A stretch of 64,000 bases of DNA, taken from NCBI GenBank assembly GCA_003214315.1, contig QCLU01000001.1:159978-223977 (forward strand), written 5' to 3'. This document shows positions 1 to 10,310 of the stretch, piece by piece. The position numbers were made by a program, and so were the translations under genes. Origin of the DNA: Prochlorococcus sp. AG-418-D13 (GTDB taxonomy: Bacteria > Cyanobacteriota > Cyanobacteriia > PCC-6307 > Cyanobiaceae). The notes below the pieces were generated by a model. That model was not told where the DNA came from and did no database searches. It saw only the letters and a list, made by a program, of their open reading frames with translations. The stretch's first letter is position 1, and each line of letters begins with the position of its first letter.

Positions 1-878
1 GATCTTTTAAAGATCGTGGAATGACTATGGCAATTAGCAAAGCAAAAGAAGAAGGCCGTGAAGCAGTAATTTGTGCAAGTACTGGAAACACTTCTGCAGC
101 TGCAGCTGCATATGCTTCTAGAGGAGGATTAAAACCTTATGTTCTAATCCCAGAAGGATTTGTTGCACAAGGAAAGCTTGCGCAAGCTTTAATGTATGGC
201 GCTGAGATAATATCTATTAATGGAAACTTTGATAAAGCTCTTGAAATTGTTAGAGATTTATCCTCAGAACATCCTGTAGAACTTGTTAATTCTGTTAATC
301 CATATCGTATACAAGGACAAAAGACAGCAGCTTTTGAAATAGTTGATGACTTAGGTATTGCTCCTGATTGGCTTTGTATTCCAATGGGCAATGCAGGAAA
401 TATAACTGCTTACTGGATGGGATTTAAAGAATATTCAAAAATAAAAAGAAATTCAAAATTACCAATTATGATGGGTTTTCAATCAGAAGGCTCTGCTCCA
501 TTAGTTAAAAATATAATAGTTAAAGATCCTGAAACAATTGCAACAGCAATAAGAATTGGGAATCCTGTAAATAGAGAAAAAGCAAAAAAAGTAAGAAAAG
601 AAAGTAAAGGAGACTTTCAGTCAGTTACAGACGAAGAAATAATAAATGCTTATAAAATCCTGGCTAAAGAAGGAGTCTTTTGTGAACCTGCAAGTGCAGC
701 ATCTGTTGCAGGACTTATAAAAAATAGAAATAGAATTCAGAAAGAATCTACAATTGTTTGTGTTCTTACTGGAAATGGCTTAAAAGATCCTGATTGCGCC
801 ATAAAAAACAATGAGGCTATTTTTAGGAAAAATATTGAACCTTCATTAAAAAATATAACTAAAATTTTAGGATATTAA
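1..878 (+). CDS. thrC: Threonine synthase, 3' part (5' end outside window)
   Basis: Pyridoxal-phosphate enzyme that converts O-phosphohomoserine to threonine, the last step of threonine synthesis. The reading frame is open from the left edge: codons from position 3 read SFKDRG, the PLP-lysine motif, with the lysine codon at 9-11. The first ATG at 21 is therefore internal and the gene starts upstream of the window. A glycine/serine phosphate-binding stretch ([10 protein letters not shown]) and a late TGNGLKDPD motif also fit the family. It reads toward dnaN with a 338-bp gap between. The product name is secure; only the start is missing. Confidence 0.93.
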   Translation, partial: SFKDRGMTMAISKAKEEGREAVICASTGNTSAAAAAYASRGGLKPYVLIPEGFVAQGKLAQALMYGAEIISINGNFDKALEIVRDLSSEHPVELVNSVNPYRIQGQKTAAFEIVDDLGIAPDWLCIPMGNAGNITAYWMGFKEYSKIKRNSKLPIMMGFQSEGSAPLVKNIIVKDPETIATAIRIGNPVNREKAKKVRKESKGDFQSVTDEEIINAYKILAKEGVFCEPASAASVAGLIKNRNRIQKESTIVCVLTGNGLKDPDCAIKNNEAIFRKNIEPSLKNITKILGY

Positions 879-1216
879 CAATCCAAAAAACATTGTGTCT
901 GTGGAAAATTAATTAAAAACAAACATCGTTTGTTGAAAATTACATAAAAAGTAATTCTATTTGTTGAATAGTTATTTCTTCATCCGAAAAATATAAATTT
1001 ATTCAACAAATAAAAAATTTTTTCCACATATATTAATCTTCGTAAAGTAAGTAGATAAGCTTGTAAATTTAAGAATTCCACAGTTCCCACAATAACTACT
1101 ATTACTAAGTATTTATTTTATTATTTATCTTATATTAGAAAAAAGAAGAAAAAATAATTTATTGAATTTAATTTGCGAAAAAAGTATATTGTATTTGTAA
1201 AAAGTCCCAAATTCCG
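879..1216. other. thrC-dnaN intergenic region, candidate replication origin
   Basis: 338 bp without a gene. It contains TGTGGAAAA (900-908) and TTTTCCACA (1020-1028), two DnaA-box-like nonamers in opposite orientation, and a weaker AATTCCACA at 1074-1082. Between the boxes is a perfect 13-bp inverted repeat, TATTTGTTGAATA (958-970) and its complement (1000-1012); the core word TTTGTTGAA also occurs at 929-937. The right part (1090-1200) is extremely AT-rich, as expected of an unwinding element. Position next to dnaN agrees with an origin, since Prochlorococcus genomes are conventionally numbered from here. No experiment supports this in the window; dnaA itself is not adjacent. Confidence 0.5.
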
Positions 1217-2374
1217 ATGGATATTATTTGTAATCAAAATGAATTAAATAATGCTATACAACTAGTGAGCAAAGCAGTTGCTACAAGACCAACGCATCCC
1301 ATTCTTTCAAATATACTTTTAACAGCTGACGAAGGAACCAATAAAATTAGCTTGACAGGATTTGACCTTAACTTAGGTATTCAAACTTCTTTTGATGGAA
1401 CTGTCACAAATAGTGGAGCTATTACTATACCTTCAAAACTTTTATCTGAAATAGTAAACAAACTACCCAATGAAACCCCTGTCTCTTTAGAAGTTGACGG
1501 GAATTCAGATAATATTTTAATAAAAAGTGATAGAGGTTCTTTTAATCTCAAAGGGATCCCCTCTGATGAATATCCTAATTTACCATTTGTTGAATGTGGT
1601 ACTTCTTTGAATATTGATCCAAGTTCTTTTTTAAAAGCTTTAAAATCAACTATTTTTGCCAGTAGTAATGATGACTCAAAGCAATTACTCACAGGTGTCA
1701 ATTTCTCATTCAAACCAAATTATTTAGAGTCTGCTTCTACAGATGGTCATAGATTGGCTGTTGCTTTAATTGACAACGAGGAAAATATAGAAAATAAAGA
1801 AAACTTACCTTCAAATGATGGGGACTTGTCAGTCACTATTCCAACTAGATCATTAAGAGAAATTGAAAAATTAGTATCTTTGAGAAGCTCAGAAAATTCA
1901 ATAAAGCTTTTCTATGACAAAGGTCAGGTAGTATTTATTTCTTCTAATCAAATAATTACGACAAGAACCCTTGAAGGTACTTATCCTAATTATTCCCAAT
2001 TAATTCCTGATAATTTTTCTAAGATTCTGAATTTTAATACAAAAAAATTAATTGATGCATTAGAAAGAATTGCTGTTTTAGCTGATCAGCAAAGTAGTGT
2101 TGTCAAGATTAAATTAGATAATACAGATTTAGCTTCTATAAGTGCAGATGCTCAAGATATTGGAAATGCAAATGAATTAATACCTGTTGCTTATTCTGGA
2201 GAAAATTTTGATATTGCATTTAATGTTAGATATCTTTTAGAAGGTTTAAAAGTTATTCCTTCTGAAAATGTACTTTTAAAGTGTAATATTGCAACTACTC
2301 CAGCTGTTTTTGTACCAGAAGATAATTTAAATTCTTTTACCTATCTAGTTATGCCCGTGCAGGTTCGTTCTTAA
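1217..2374 (+). CDS. dnaN: DNA polymerase III beta sliding clamp
   Basis: Ring-shaped processivity clamp of the replicative polymerase, also the docking platform for repair and mismatch factors. The 385-residue length and three repeated clamp domains are normal for the family. The start MDIICNQNELNNAIQLVSKAV and the end ...SFTYLVMPVQVR are diagnostic. The ATG at 1217 fits the family N-terminus. The next gene begins 1 bp after the stop, so the two are probably cotranscribed. The upstream gap carries the candidate origin. Confidence 0.97.
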   Translation: MDIICNQNELNNAIQLVSKAVATRPTHPILSNILLTADEGTNKISLTGFDLNLGIQTSFDGTVTNSGAITIPSKLLSEIVNKLPNETPVSLEVDGNSDNILIKSDRGSFNLKGIPSDEYPNLPFVECGTSLNIDPSSFLKALKSTIFASSNDDSKQLLTGVNFSFKPNYLESASTDGHRLAVALIDNEENIENKENLPSNDGDLSVTIPTRSLREIEKLVSLRSSENSIKLFYDKGQVVFISSNQIITTRTLEGTYPNYSQLIPDNFSKILNFNTKKLIDALERIAVLADQQSSVVKIKLDNTDLASISADAQDIGNANELIPVAYSGENFDIAFNVRYLLEGLKVIPSENVLLKCNIATTPAVFVPEDNLNSFTYLVMPVQVRS

Positions 2375-2375
2375 C

Positions 2376-3083
2376 TTGAAATTACCTAAAGAAATTTTAC
2401 TAAGTGAATTATTAAATTATAGTGTTAAGGGTAATATGGTCCTTAATTATGGAAACGGTGAAAATGTTTGGATGCATCCTCCAGTTCATAGGATTTTAGG
2501 ATGGTACTCTCGCCCTTCAAATTTTGATTTAAAAAGAAATGTTTGGCGATTAAATCAAATTACTCAAATAATAGATAATGAAATATATGTTAAAGGTGAT
2601 CCTGCTATTTCTGATTTAGCAACTTTAAATAGATTTCCAACTTTAATAGAAGCTAATCTGATAAATTTAAACGGATCAAAAATAGGAGTTATTGCCGATT
2701 TTTTGTTTGAAATGAAAACGGGTAAGATTAAATATTACTTGGTTTCTAGATCTAATCCTAAAATTCCAGGTTCTAGTAGATGGAAATTAAATATTGAAAA
2801 TATTAATGATCAACAACCTGGATTGGTATTTTGTGAAATTAATTCTTTAGATGATTTATCTTTAATTAAATCAAGTTTTAAAAATGAATTTTTGCAAAAA
2901 GGAAAAAAAATTATTGATAGATTTGATGATATGAAAAATATTGCTTCTAATAGATTAGAGGACTGGCTTGAAGAAGATGAAGATATAAGCCAAAACTTAG
3001 ATTTTAAACAAAAAAGTTTTTATAATGATGATAGGAAATCCATACAGTTTAGTGAAAAAAAAGAAGATGACCCTTGGATATAA
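2376..3083 (+). CDS. PRC-barrel-like conserved protein
   Basis: Conserved cyanobacterial protein of unknown function, 235 residues. A central segment, about residues 85-135 (LIEANLINLNGSKIGVIADF and the following strand), looks like a PRC-barrel, a small beta-barrel fold found in photosynthetic-complex assembly and RNA-processing proteins. The C-terminal third is acidic and ends in DDPWI. The start is taken as TTG at 2376, 1 bp after dnaN; the first ATG (2435) would remove about 20 conserved-looking residues. It sits between dnaN and purL in the same direction, with purL starting 3 bp after its stop. Function is not inferable beyond the domain. Confidence 0.8.
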   Translation: MKLPKEILLSELLNYSVKGNMVLNYGNGENVWMHPPVHRILGWYSRPSNFDLKRNVWRLNQITQIIDNEIYVKGDPAISDLATLNRFPTLIEANLINLNGSKIGVIADFLFEMKTGKIKYYLVSRSNPKIPGSSRWKLNIENINDQQPGLVFCEINSLDDLSLIKSSFKNEFLQKGKKIIDRFDDMKNIASNRLEDWLEEDEDISQNLDFKQKSFYNDDRKSIQFSEKKEDDPWI

Positions 3084-3086
3084 AGA

Positions 3087-5426
3087 ATGATAAATCCAGA
3101 AAATAATGATCTTTATGATCTTAATGAAGCACTCAAAGTTGAAAATTTAACACTGTACGATTACGAAGAAATTTGCAAAAGATTAAAAAGAAAACCAAAT
3201 AGAACGGAATTAGGCATGTTTGGCGTTATGTGGTCTGAACATTGTTGTTATAGAAATTCAAAACCTTTATTATCTAAGTTTCCCACTAAAGGTAAAAATG
3301 TTTTAGTTGGACCTGGAGAAAATGCTGGTGTTATTGATGTTGGAAATAATCAAAAACTTGTTTTTAAAATAGAAAGTCATAATCATCCTTCTGCTATTGA
3401 ACCCTTTCAAGGTGCCGCAACAGGTGTAGGAGGAATTTTAAGGGATATATTTACAATGGGAGCAAGACCAATCGCAGTATTGAATTCATTGAGATTCGGA
3501 ACTCTTGATAAATCATCAAATGTTGACTTATTAAGAGGAGTTGTATCAGGTATTGCACATTATGGGAATTGCGTAGGTGTACCGACTGTTGGAGGTGAAA
3601 TTGATTTCGATGATAGTTACTCCGGAAATCCTTTAGTGAATGTTATGGCTTTAGGACTTTTAGAGACTAATGAAATCGTTTGTTCTGGAGCCAAAAATGT
3701 AGGATCACCAGTATTATATGTTGGTAATACTACTGGCAGAGATGGTGTTGGTGGTGCAAGTTTTGCGAGTTCAGAATTAACTACAACCTCATTAGATGAT
3801 AGACCAGCAGTTCAGGTAGGTGATCCATTTATTGAGAAAAGTCTTATTGAAGCCTGTTTGGATGCTTTTAAGACAGGAGATGTAATTGCAGCTCAAGATA
3901 TGGGTGCTGCAGGTTTAACATGCAGTAGTGCAGAAATGGCTGCAAATGGAAATTTAGGGATATCTATTGATTTAGATTTGGTTCCTTCTAGAGAAGACGA
4001 TATGTCTTCATATCAATATTTATTATCTGAATCTCAAGAGAGGATGTTGTTTGTAGTGAAAGAAGAAAAAATTAATGATCTTATTGAAAAATTTAACAAA
4101 TGGGGGTTATATGCCAATGTAATTGGTGAAGTGATAGGAACTAATGAAGTAATTATTTCCCATAAAGGTAAAATTGTCGCTCAAATACCTACTTCTGCCT
4201 TATCTGATGATACTCCTGTAAATTTTCACAATGTTATTAATAATCCACCTAGTTACCTTTTAAAGAAATGGGAATGGCAAGAAAATAATTTGCCAGAAAT
4301 ATATGAGCAAAAAATTTTTTCATTGAAGGAAAATAAGAATTTTTCTTTTTCACAAATCATTTTAAAACTACTCTCTAATCCATCAATAGCTTCTAAACGA
4401 TGGATTTATAAACAATATGACTCTCAAGTGCAGGCAAATACAGTATTTAAACCTGGAAAATCAGATGCAGCCGTAATAAGACTAAGGGAACAAAATAAAA
4501 AAAATAAAAATAAAGTATTTTCTGGTGTCGCTGCTTCAGTTGATTGTAATAGTAGATGGGTTGCTCTTGATCCTTTTAGAGGAACTATCGCTGCTGTCGC
4601 AGAGTCCGCTAGAAATGTTAGTTGTGTTGGGGCTGAACCAGTAGCCATTACAAATAATTTAAATTTTTCTTCTCCTGAGAATGAGATAGGATATTGGCAG
4701 CTTTCATCTTCATGCAATGGAATTGCTGAAGCCTGTAAAGCTTTAGAAACTCCCGTTACAGGAGGTAATGTTTCCTTATACAATGAATCGAAGAATAAAG
4801 ATAATGTGATTACTCCTATTAATCCTACTCCAGTTATTGGAATGGTTGGCAAGATAGATAACGTCGAAAAAGCTATAAGTAGTGAATGGAAAAATATTGA
4901 TGATCAAATCTGGTTAATTGGTTCTCAGAAATCAGAAATAAAAATAGCAGCTAGTTCTTATTTGGAATATATTCATGGAGAAATTACAGGTCGGCCTCCA
5001 AAAATAAATTTGTTGGATGAAAAGTTTTGTCAGAGTTTTTTAAGAAATGCGATTTCAAATAGTCTTATAGTTTCTTCTCATGATATCAGCGATGGTGGTT
5101 TAGCTATAGCTTTAGCAGAGTCTTGTATTTTGTCCGCAAAAGGTGCAACGATAGAATTAAAGAAAGATCTAAATAGAGATGATAATTTATTGTTTGCAGA
5201 AGGGGGTTCTAGAATCATTTTTTCAATTAGTAAAATGAAACAAAATGAATGGCTCGATTATTTAAAACAAAATCAAATAAATTTTCCATCAAGTGTTTAT
5301 GTAAAAAAAATTGGATATGTATCTAGTGACATGCTTATGATTAAAATTCAAGATAAAAATATCTGCAATATTAGGGTTGAGGAATTAGCTGAAAAATTTA
5401 ATAATAGTATTTCAGGTTACTTTTAA
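3087..5426 (+). CDS. purL: Phosphoribosylformylglycinamidine synthase II
   Basis: ATP-dependent amidation of FGAR to FGAM in de novo purine synthesis; in this lineage it works with separate PurS and PurQ subunits, which are not in the window. The 779 residues match the small bacterial PurL. Visible are ESHNHPSAIEPFQGAATGVG (about residues 96-115, ATP/Mg site), TGGNVSLYNES and HDISDGGLAIALAES in the C-terminal half, giving the duplicated AIRS-like architecture. It follows the PRC-barrel gene by 3 bp and precedes purF by 47 bp, forming a purine pair. Confidence 0.96.
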   Translation: MINPENNDLYDLNEALKVENLTLYDYEEICKRLKRKPNRTELGMFGVMWSEHCCYRNSKPLLSKFPTKGKNVLVGPGENAGVIDVGNNQKLVFKIESHNHPSAIEPFQGAATGVGGILRDIFTMGARPIAVLNSLRFGTLDKSSNVDLLRGVVSGIAHYGNCVGVPTVGGEIDFDDSYSGNPLVNVMALGLLETNEIVCSGAKNVGSPVLYVGNTTGRDGVGGASFASSELTTTSLDDRPAVQVGDPFIEKSLIEACLDAFKTGDVIAAQDMGAAGLTCSSAEMAANGNLGISIDLDLVPSREDDMSSYQYLLSESQERMLFVVKEEKINDLIEKFNKWGLYANVIGEVIGTNEVIISHKGKIVAQIPTSALSDDTPVNFHNVINNPPSYLLKKWEWQENNLPEIYEQKIFSLKENKNFSFSQIILKLLSNPSIASKRWIYKQYDSQVQANTVFKPGKSDAAVIRLREQNKKNKNKVFSGVAASVDCNSRWVALDPFRGTIAAVAESARNVSCVGAEPVAITNNLNFSSPENEIGYWQLSSSCNGIAEACKALETPVTGGNVSLYNESKNKDNVITPINPTPVIGMVGKIDNVEKAISSEWKNIDDQIWLIGSQKSEIKIAASSYLEYIHGEITGRPPKINLLDEKFCQSFLRNAISNSLIVSSHDISDGGLAIALAESCILSAKGATIELKKDLNRDDNLLFAEGGSRIIFSISKMKQNEWLDYLKQNQINFPSSVYVKKIGYVSSDMLMIKIQDKNICNIRVEELAEKFNNSISGYF

Positions 5427-5473
5427 ATATGAAAAATATTTCTCAATTATTTAAATTTTTAAGATATTAAGTT

Positions 5474-6934
5474 ATGTGTGGAATAGTTGGAATCGTTTCT
5501 TCAGATGATGTAAATCAACAAATTTACGATAGTCTTTTGCTTCTGCAGCATAGAGGTCAAGACTCAACAGGTATAGCCACAATGGAAAATACTGTTTTTC
5601 ATATTCATAAAGCTAAAGGTCAGGTTAATACTGCTTATAGAACGAGGGATATGAGGAATTTAATCGGCAAAATTGGATTAGGTCATGTTAGGTATGCAAC
5701 AAAGGGATCAGCAGAAAGTGTAGAAGAAGCACAGCCTTTTTACGTTAATGCTCCCTATGGAATTGTTTTAATACATAATGGAAATTTGACAAATACCAGA
5801 GATTTAGAAAAACAATTATTTAATATTGACAAGCGGCATACAAATTCTTCAAGTGATACTGAAATGTTGTTAAACGTATTTGCGACTGAACTACAAGAAC
5901 AAATTCATAAAAAAGAATTAGAACCTGATATTATTTTTAATGCGATCAAATCTTTACATAAAAGAATTCAGGGATCATATGCTTCAATTGCATTAATTTC
6001 AGGACATGGTTTATTAGCATTCAGAGATCCTTTCGGTATTAGGCCTTTAGTCATAGGAAAAAGACTTTCATTAACTACGAAAAAAGAAGAGTGGATGGTT
6101 GCTAGTGAATCCTTGGTTCTTGAAAATAACGATTATCAAGTAGTTAGAGATGTAGATCCTGGAGAAGCTGTTTTTATCAATCTTAATGGGGAGTTTTTTT
6201 CTAAGCAATGTTCTGAAAATCCAATGTTATTTCCTTGTGCTTTTGAATATGTTTATTTGGCTAGGCCAGATTCAATTATGAATGGAATTTCCGTCTATAA
6301 AGCTCGTTTAAAGATGGGAGATTATTTGGCAGAATCAATAAAAGAGGTAATTAATTCTGGAGATATTGATGTGGTTATGCCTATTCCTGATTCTTCTCGA
6401 CCTGCGGCAATGCAGGTTGCAAGACAGTTAGGGATAGAATATAGGGAAGGGTTTTTTAAAAACAGATATGTTGGCCGAACATTCATAATGCCTGGTCAAC
6501 AGAAACGAAAAAAATCTGTGAGACAAAAATTAAATGCTATGAGTGCAGAGTTTAAAAATAAAAATGTATTAATTGTTGATGACTCGATAGTAAGAGGTAC
6601 TACTTCAAAAGAAATTGTCCAGATGGCTAAAGATGCAGGAGCAAATAAAGTTTTTTTTACATCGGCAGCACCTCCTGTTCGTTATCCTCATGTTTATGGA
6701 ATTAATATGCCTAATAGAGATGAATTAATAGCTCACGATAGAACAATAAGTGAAATTGCTGATCATCTTGAAATTGATAATCTTGTTTATCAAAGTATTG
6801 AAAGTTTGCGTAAATCAATAATAAGTGATTCGCCTATTAAAGATTTGGAGATGAGTTGCTTTACTGGTTCTTATGTAACAGGAACAGTAAATCAAGAATA
6901 CTTAAATTGGGTTGAAAATGAATATAAATCTTAG
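5474..6934 (+). CDS. purF: Amidophosphoribosyltransferase
   Basis: First committed step of purine synthesis: moves an amide nitrogen from glutamine to PRPP. Translation begins MCGIVGIVS, so after methionine removal Cys is the N-terminal nucleophile of the glutaminase domain and there is no propeptide. The phosphoribosyltransferase domain has the PRPP loop [16 protein letters not shown] (about residues 364-380). Length 486 is normal. The 3' end overlaps the convergent parC-like gene by 4 bp, with no room for a separate terminator. Confidence 0.96.
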   Translation: MCGIVGIVSSDDVNQQIYDSLLLLQHRGQDSTGIATMENTVFHIHKAKGQVNTAYRTRDMRNLIGKIGLGHVRYATKGSAESVEEAQPFYVNAPYGIVLIHNGNLTNTRDLEKQLFNIDKRHTNSSSDTEMLLNVFATELQEQIHKKELEPDIIFNAIKSLHKRIQGSYASIALISGHGLLAFRDPFGIRPLVIGKRLSLTTKKEEWMVASESLVLENNDYQVVRDVDPGEAVFINLNGEFFSKQCSENPMLFPCAFEYVYLARPDSIMNGISVYKARLKMGDYLAESIKEVINSGDIDVVMPIPDSSRPAAMQVARQLGIEYREGFFKNRYVGRTFIMPGQQKRKKSVRQKLNAMSAEFKNKNVLIVDDSIVRGTTSKEIVQMAKDAGANKVFFTSAAPPVRYPHVYGINMPNRDELIAHDRTISEIADHLEIDNLVYQSIESLRKSIISDSPIKDLEMSCFTGSYVTGTVNQEYLNWVENEYKS

Positions 6935-9369
6935 TCGAGAAAGTTTTCAAGTCGGAAACAATTTTCAATGTATTCATCCTTATCTAATTTTAAAAAATCA
7001 ATTAAAAAATTTGATTTATTAGATTTAAAATTTAATTTATTTAATTCGAATCTAGCAGATTTATTTTTATTAGTTTCAATTTCAAGGTAATGGTTACTTG
7101 TCATTATTTTGAGGAAGTAATCGTTTTTAAGGTGGGTTTTTTCATTTAAGTATCCCAATCTGTATTCATTTGAGTAATAAATTTCATTATTAATACAAAA
7201 GATTTTTCCTTGCTTAGAGATTAAAAAAATATTTTCCCCATTATTGTATGTACAACAAGAAACGATTTTTTCAGCTGGCAAAAGTTTTGTAAGTATTAAT
7301 CCTTGGGATTGTTTAGAAGTTGGTGTTAAAAATTTATTTGATAAATTAAATCTAAAAATTCTTCCTATCGAGGTTAATATTATTAAATCTTTTTTTGCAT
7401 TAGAAATAAATGAATCAACTGCTTTTAAATTATTTTTTAATTTTGTAATTGTGAAAGATCTATTAGTTTTAATCATATCTTCATCAAATAAAACTTTTTT
7501 AAATCTTCCATCTGAATTTAAGATGCATAAATAATTTCTAATTTCTTTTTTAATTGAATGAAAATTTATTATTTCACTAGGATGAATATTTCCAAGAATT
7601 TTATTATCTAATTTATAGTCCTTATTAACATTTGACTCCCAATCAATATTAAAAACTTTTCCTGTATTTGTGATTCCAATTAACTTTAAATCTTTTTCAA
7701 TATTGCATATAAATCTCTGAACATTTTTATTATCTATAATTTTATTTGCAACTTCAAATGATTTTTTGTAATTACTAAAAATCATCTTTTTTAAATAAAG
7801 TCTATTGTCTATGAATAATTTTGTTTTTTTATTTATAAAGTCTTCTAGTATTTGATTATTAAGGGTTTCTAATTCTTTATTTTGATTTATATTTTTAATT
7901 ACTTTTGTTTTACGAATAACATTATATATTTTTTTTAATATTAATAATTCTTTTATAAGTAATTTAAGTAACAATTCCCTTTCGTTCAATAATTTTTGAA
8001 AATAATTCTTTTTTTCTTCCAAATTTTTTATTTCATTATCAATTTGATTCTTTTCTAGATTTGTTAATTTTCTAAGTGGCATATCCAAAACTGAATTTGC
8101 TTGTTTTTCACTCAAGAAAAATTTTTTAATTAATTTTGATCTAGCTTCCGCAGAATTTTCCGATTCTTCAATAATTGCTACAACTTTTTTTATGTTTTTT
8201 GTGGCTTTAGATAAACCTTCTGATATTTCTAGTTTTTCAAGAGTGTTTTTTAGAAAATAATAAGTTCTTTTTCTAATTGTTTCTTCTCTAAATTCAAGAA
8301 AATAGTTGAGATATTTTTTTAAGTTTAGTTGTACAGGCTTGCCTTTAATTAAGGCTAAGAATATTGCACCATAGTTTGTTTGGAGATTTGTTTTTTTATA
8401 TAAATTAGAAATAACAAGTTCAGAATTAGAATCTTTTTTAAGCTCTATTACAATTCTCATTCCATCTCTATCGCTCTCATCCCTAATATCAGAGATTCCA
8501 TGAATTTTCCCTGAATTAACAAGTTCTGCGAGTTTTTCAATCCAACCTGCTTTATTTATTTGGTAAGGCAGTTCCGTAATGATTAGTGCATTCCTTTTAT
8601 GTTTTCCTTTGCCTAAATTTATTTCCTCCATATTTATAACTCCTCTTATTGTTAAAGATCCTTTTCCTGTTTCATAAAGTTCGTCTATTGCTGGACTATA
8701 AATTAACTCTCCGCCTGTTGGAAAATCAGGACCTTTGATAATGTTAGAAAGTTTTTTATGACTTATATCTTTATTTTTTACTAAAGCAACCAAACCATCT
8801 ACAATTTCGCCAAGGTTGTGAGGGGGTATATTTGTTGCCATTCCAACAGCGATACCTGATGAGCCGTTCAATAATAAAAATGGAAGTTGGGCTGGAAGAA
8901 CTTCGGGTTCTTTTTGAGAACCGTCAAAGTTATTTGAAAAGCTTACTGTTTCTGATCCAATTTCTTCAAGAAATCCTTTATGAGCTATTGGGGCTAATCT
9001 GGTTTCAGTATATCTCATTGCTGCTGGCGGATCATTATCTACAGATCCAAAATTTCCATGGCCATCAAGAGTAGGATATTTAGTAGAAAAATTTTGTACT
9101 AGCCTTACCAATGCATCATATACTGCTTGATCTCCATGAGGATGGTACTTTCCAAGTACATCTCCAACAACTCTCGCACACTTTCTAAATGGTTTATCAG
9201 GTGTTAAGCCTAATTCGTACATTGCAAAAAGTATTCTTCTTTGTACAGGCTTAAGACCGTCTCTTGCATCGGGTAGAGCACGTCCAACTATTACGCTCAT
9301 TGCATACTCCAAATAAGAACGTTGCATTTCTTCTTGAAGAGATATAGAAGTGAAGTTTTTCTTATTCAT
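6931..9369 (-). CDS. Type II topoisomerase A subunit (GyrA/ParC-like) with divergent C-terminus
   Basis: DNA-cleaving subunit of a type IIA topoisomerase, 812 residues. The N-terminal half is strongly conserved: [37 protein letters not shown] and AAMRYTETR, whose Tyr120 is the DNA-linking tyrosine. From about residue 480 the protein is very Lys/Asn/Ile-rich. Beta-pinwheel blades can still be made out ([44 protein letters not shown]). The canonical QRRGGKG GyrA box is not seen; the nearest segment is [13 protein letters not shown]. This suggests a ParC-like decatenase rather than a wrapping gyrase, but A subunits are hard to tell apart by sequence, so no symbol is given. Divergence is in the C-terminal domain only. 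Confidence 0.88.
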   Translation of the reverse strand: MNKKNFTSISLQEEMQRSYLEYAMSVIVGRALPDARDGLKPVQRRILFAMYELGLTPDKPFRKCARVVGDVLGKYHPHGDQAVYDALVRLVQNFSTKYPTLDGHGNFGSVDNDPPAAMRYTETRLAPIAHKGFLEEIGSETVSFSNNFDGSQKEPEVLPAQLPFLLLNGSSGIAVGMATNIPPHNLGEIVDGLVALVKNKDISHKKLSNIIKGPDFPTGGELIYSPAIDELYETGKGSLTIRGVINMEEINLGKGKHKRNALIITELPYQINKAGWIEKLAELVNSGKIHGISDIRDESDRDGMRIVIELKKDSNSELVISNLYKKTNLQTNYGAIFLALIKGKPVQLNLKKYLNYFLEFREETIRKRTYYFLKNTLEKLEISEGLSKATKNIKKVVAIIEESENSAEARSKLIKKFFLSEKQANSVLDMPLRKLTNLEKNQIDNEIKNLEEKKNYFQKLLNERELLLKLLIKELLILKKIYNVIRKTKVIKNINQNKELETLNNQILEDFINKKTKLFIDNRLYLKKMIFSNYKKSFEVANKIIDNKNVQRFICNIEKDLKLIGITNTGKVFNIDWESNVNKDYKLDNKILGNIHPSEIINFHSIKKEIRNYLCILNSDGRFKKVLFDEDMIKTNRSFTITKLKNNLKAVDSFISNAKKDLIILTSIGRIFRFNLSNKFLTPTSKQSQGLILTKLLPAEKIVSCCTYNNGENIFLISKQGKIFCINNEIYYSNEYRLGYLNEKTHLKNDYFLKIMTSNHYLEIETNKNKSARFELNKLNFKSNKSNFLIDFLKLDKDEYIENCFRLENFLD

Positions 9370-9446
9370 TAGAGCGCAAAATTGAAAAACTATTCATTAA
9401 CTAAATTAAGACTAATAGGTAAAAAAATATTTACCAGTATTGAAAA

Positions 9447-10310
9447 TTAAGATGATTGAATTATTTTTGATTTTGCTATTATTACATCTTTTGTAAGCTC
9501 TTGATTTTCTAAAAGAATTTCTGTAGAGGCTTGTAATTTTTCTCCCCATAATTGTTCTTTTCTATAGTCATAATTGACATATTTGGGATCTTTCGCCAAA
9601 GCTTTTTTTGCTAACTCAATTGCTAATTTTGTATTATTAATCCTTAAACATGAGGCTAGTCCCAGTAATGGTTCAGCATTATTCTCAATTGAGATTGCAC
9701 TTTCAAAGAATTTAATTGATAGATTTATATTGTTTTTTTCGAAATAAGCTAAACCTTTATTATTGATTGCTTGCCAAAAATCAGGTTTAATTTTTATAGA
9801 TTTATCAAATAATTTAATAGCTCCCAAGTAATCTTTTTCCATTAATAAAATATTTCCTAGTTGAAAAATAGCTTTGTGGTTATTAGGTTCTATCTTTATT
9901 CCTTTTTCTAAAGCACTCTTAGCCTTTTTTTGTTGTGAAATTTTTAAATAAACATTACTTTTAGCAAAATATATTTCGCTAATTTTTGAATTGATCTTTT
10001 CTGCTTTATTTAAAGAGTTTATTGCGCTTTTGTATTTTTTGTTAGCTATTTGTGCTTCAGCCAAAATTAACCATAGCTTTTCATCTTTTGGATTTATTTT
10101 TATGGCTAATTTGGCTAAGTTAAGACTGTCTTTATATTGTCCAAAATAAATTAGTTGATATGCATTTTTGCCAATATATGAACCTTGCTTTTGTAAATTT
10201 TTTATTGTTGGTAAATAATAATAAGGAACTATTGCTTGAACTTTTTCGATTTGAAGAAGGTAAAAACTGATCAAGGAGATCCAGATTATTTGTTTGAAAA
10301 ACTTTTTCAT
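9447..10310 (-). CDS. TPR-repeat protein with signal peptide
   Basis: 287-residue protein with an N-terminal hydrophobic segment (about residues 5-26) typical of a signal peptide, followed by several tetratricopeptide repeats; ALEKGIKIEPNNHKAIFQLG and LFDKSIKIKPDFWQAINNKG are clear units. It is probably periplasmic or lumenal and mediates protein contacts. Its partner cannot be read from the sequence. The start overlaps the queG stop by 4 bp (ATGA type), so it is the second gene of a queG-led pair. Confidence 0.85.
   Translation of the reverse strand: MKKFFKQIIWISLISFYLLQIEKVQAIVPYYYLPTIKNLQKQGSYIGKNAYQLIYFGQYKDSLNLAKLAIKINPKDEKLWLILAEAQIANKKYKSAINSLNKAEKINSKISEIYFAKSNVYLKISQQKKAKSALEKGIKIEPNNHKAIFQLGNILLMEKDYLGAIKLFDKSIKIKPDFWQAINNKGLAYFEKNNINLSIKFFESAISIENNAEPLLGLASCLRINNTKLAIELAKKALAKDPKYVNYDYRKEQLWGEKLQASTEILLENQELTKDVIIAKSKIIQSS

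Noticed and set aside
1..15. Perfect palindrome GATCTTT-T-AAAGATC at the left edge
   Set aside because: It encodes the conserved SFKD of the threonine synthase PLP motif, so the symmetry is a by-product of coding sequence.
137..391. Open minus-strand frame inside thrC (84 residues)
   Set aside because: Antisense shadow of a conserved gene with no family-like sequence; the same applies to similar frames inside dnaN, purL, ftsY, gap2, gatB and the flavodiiron genes.
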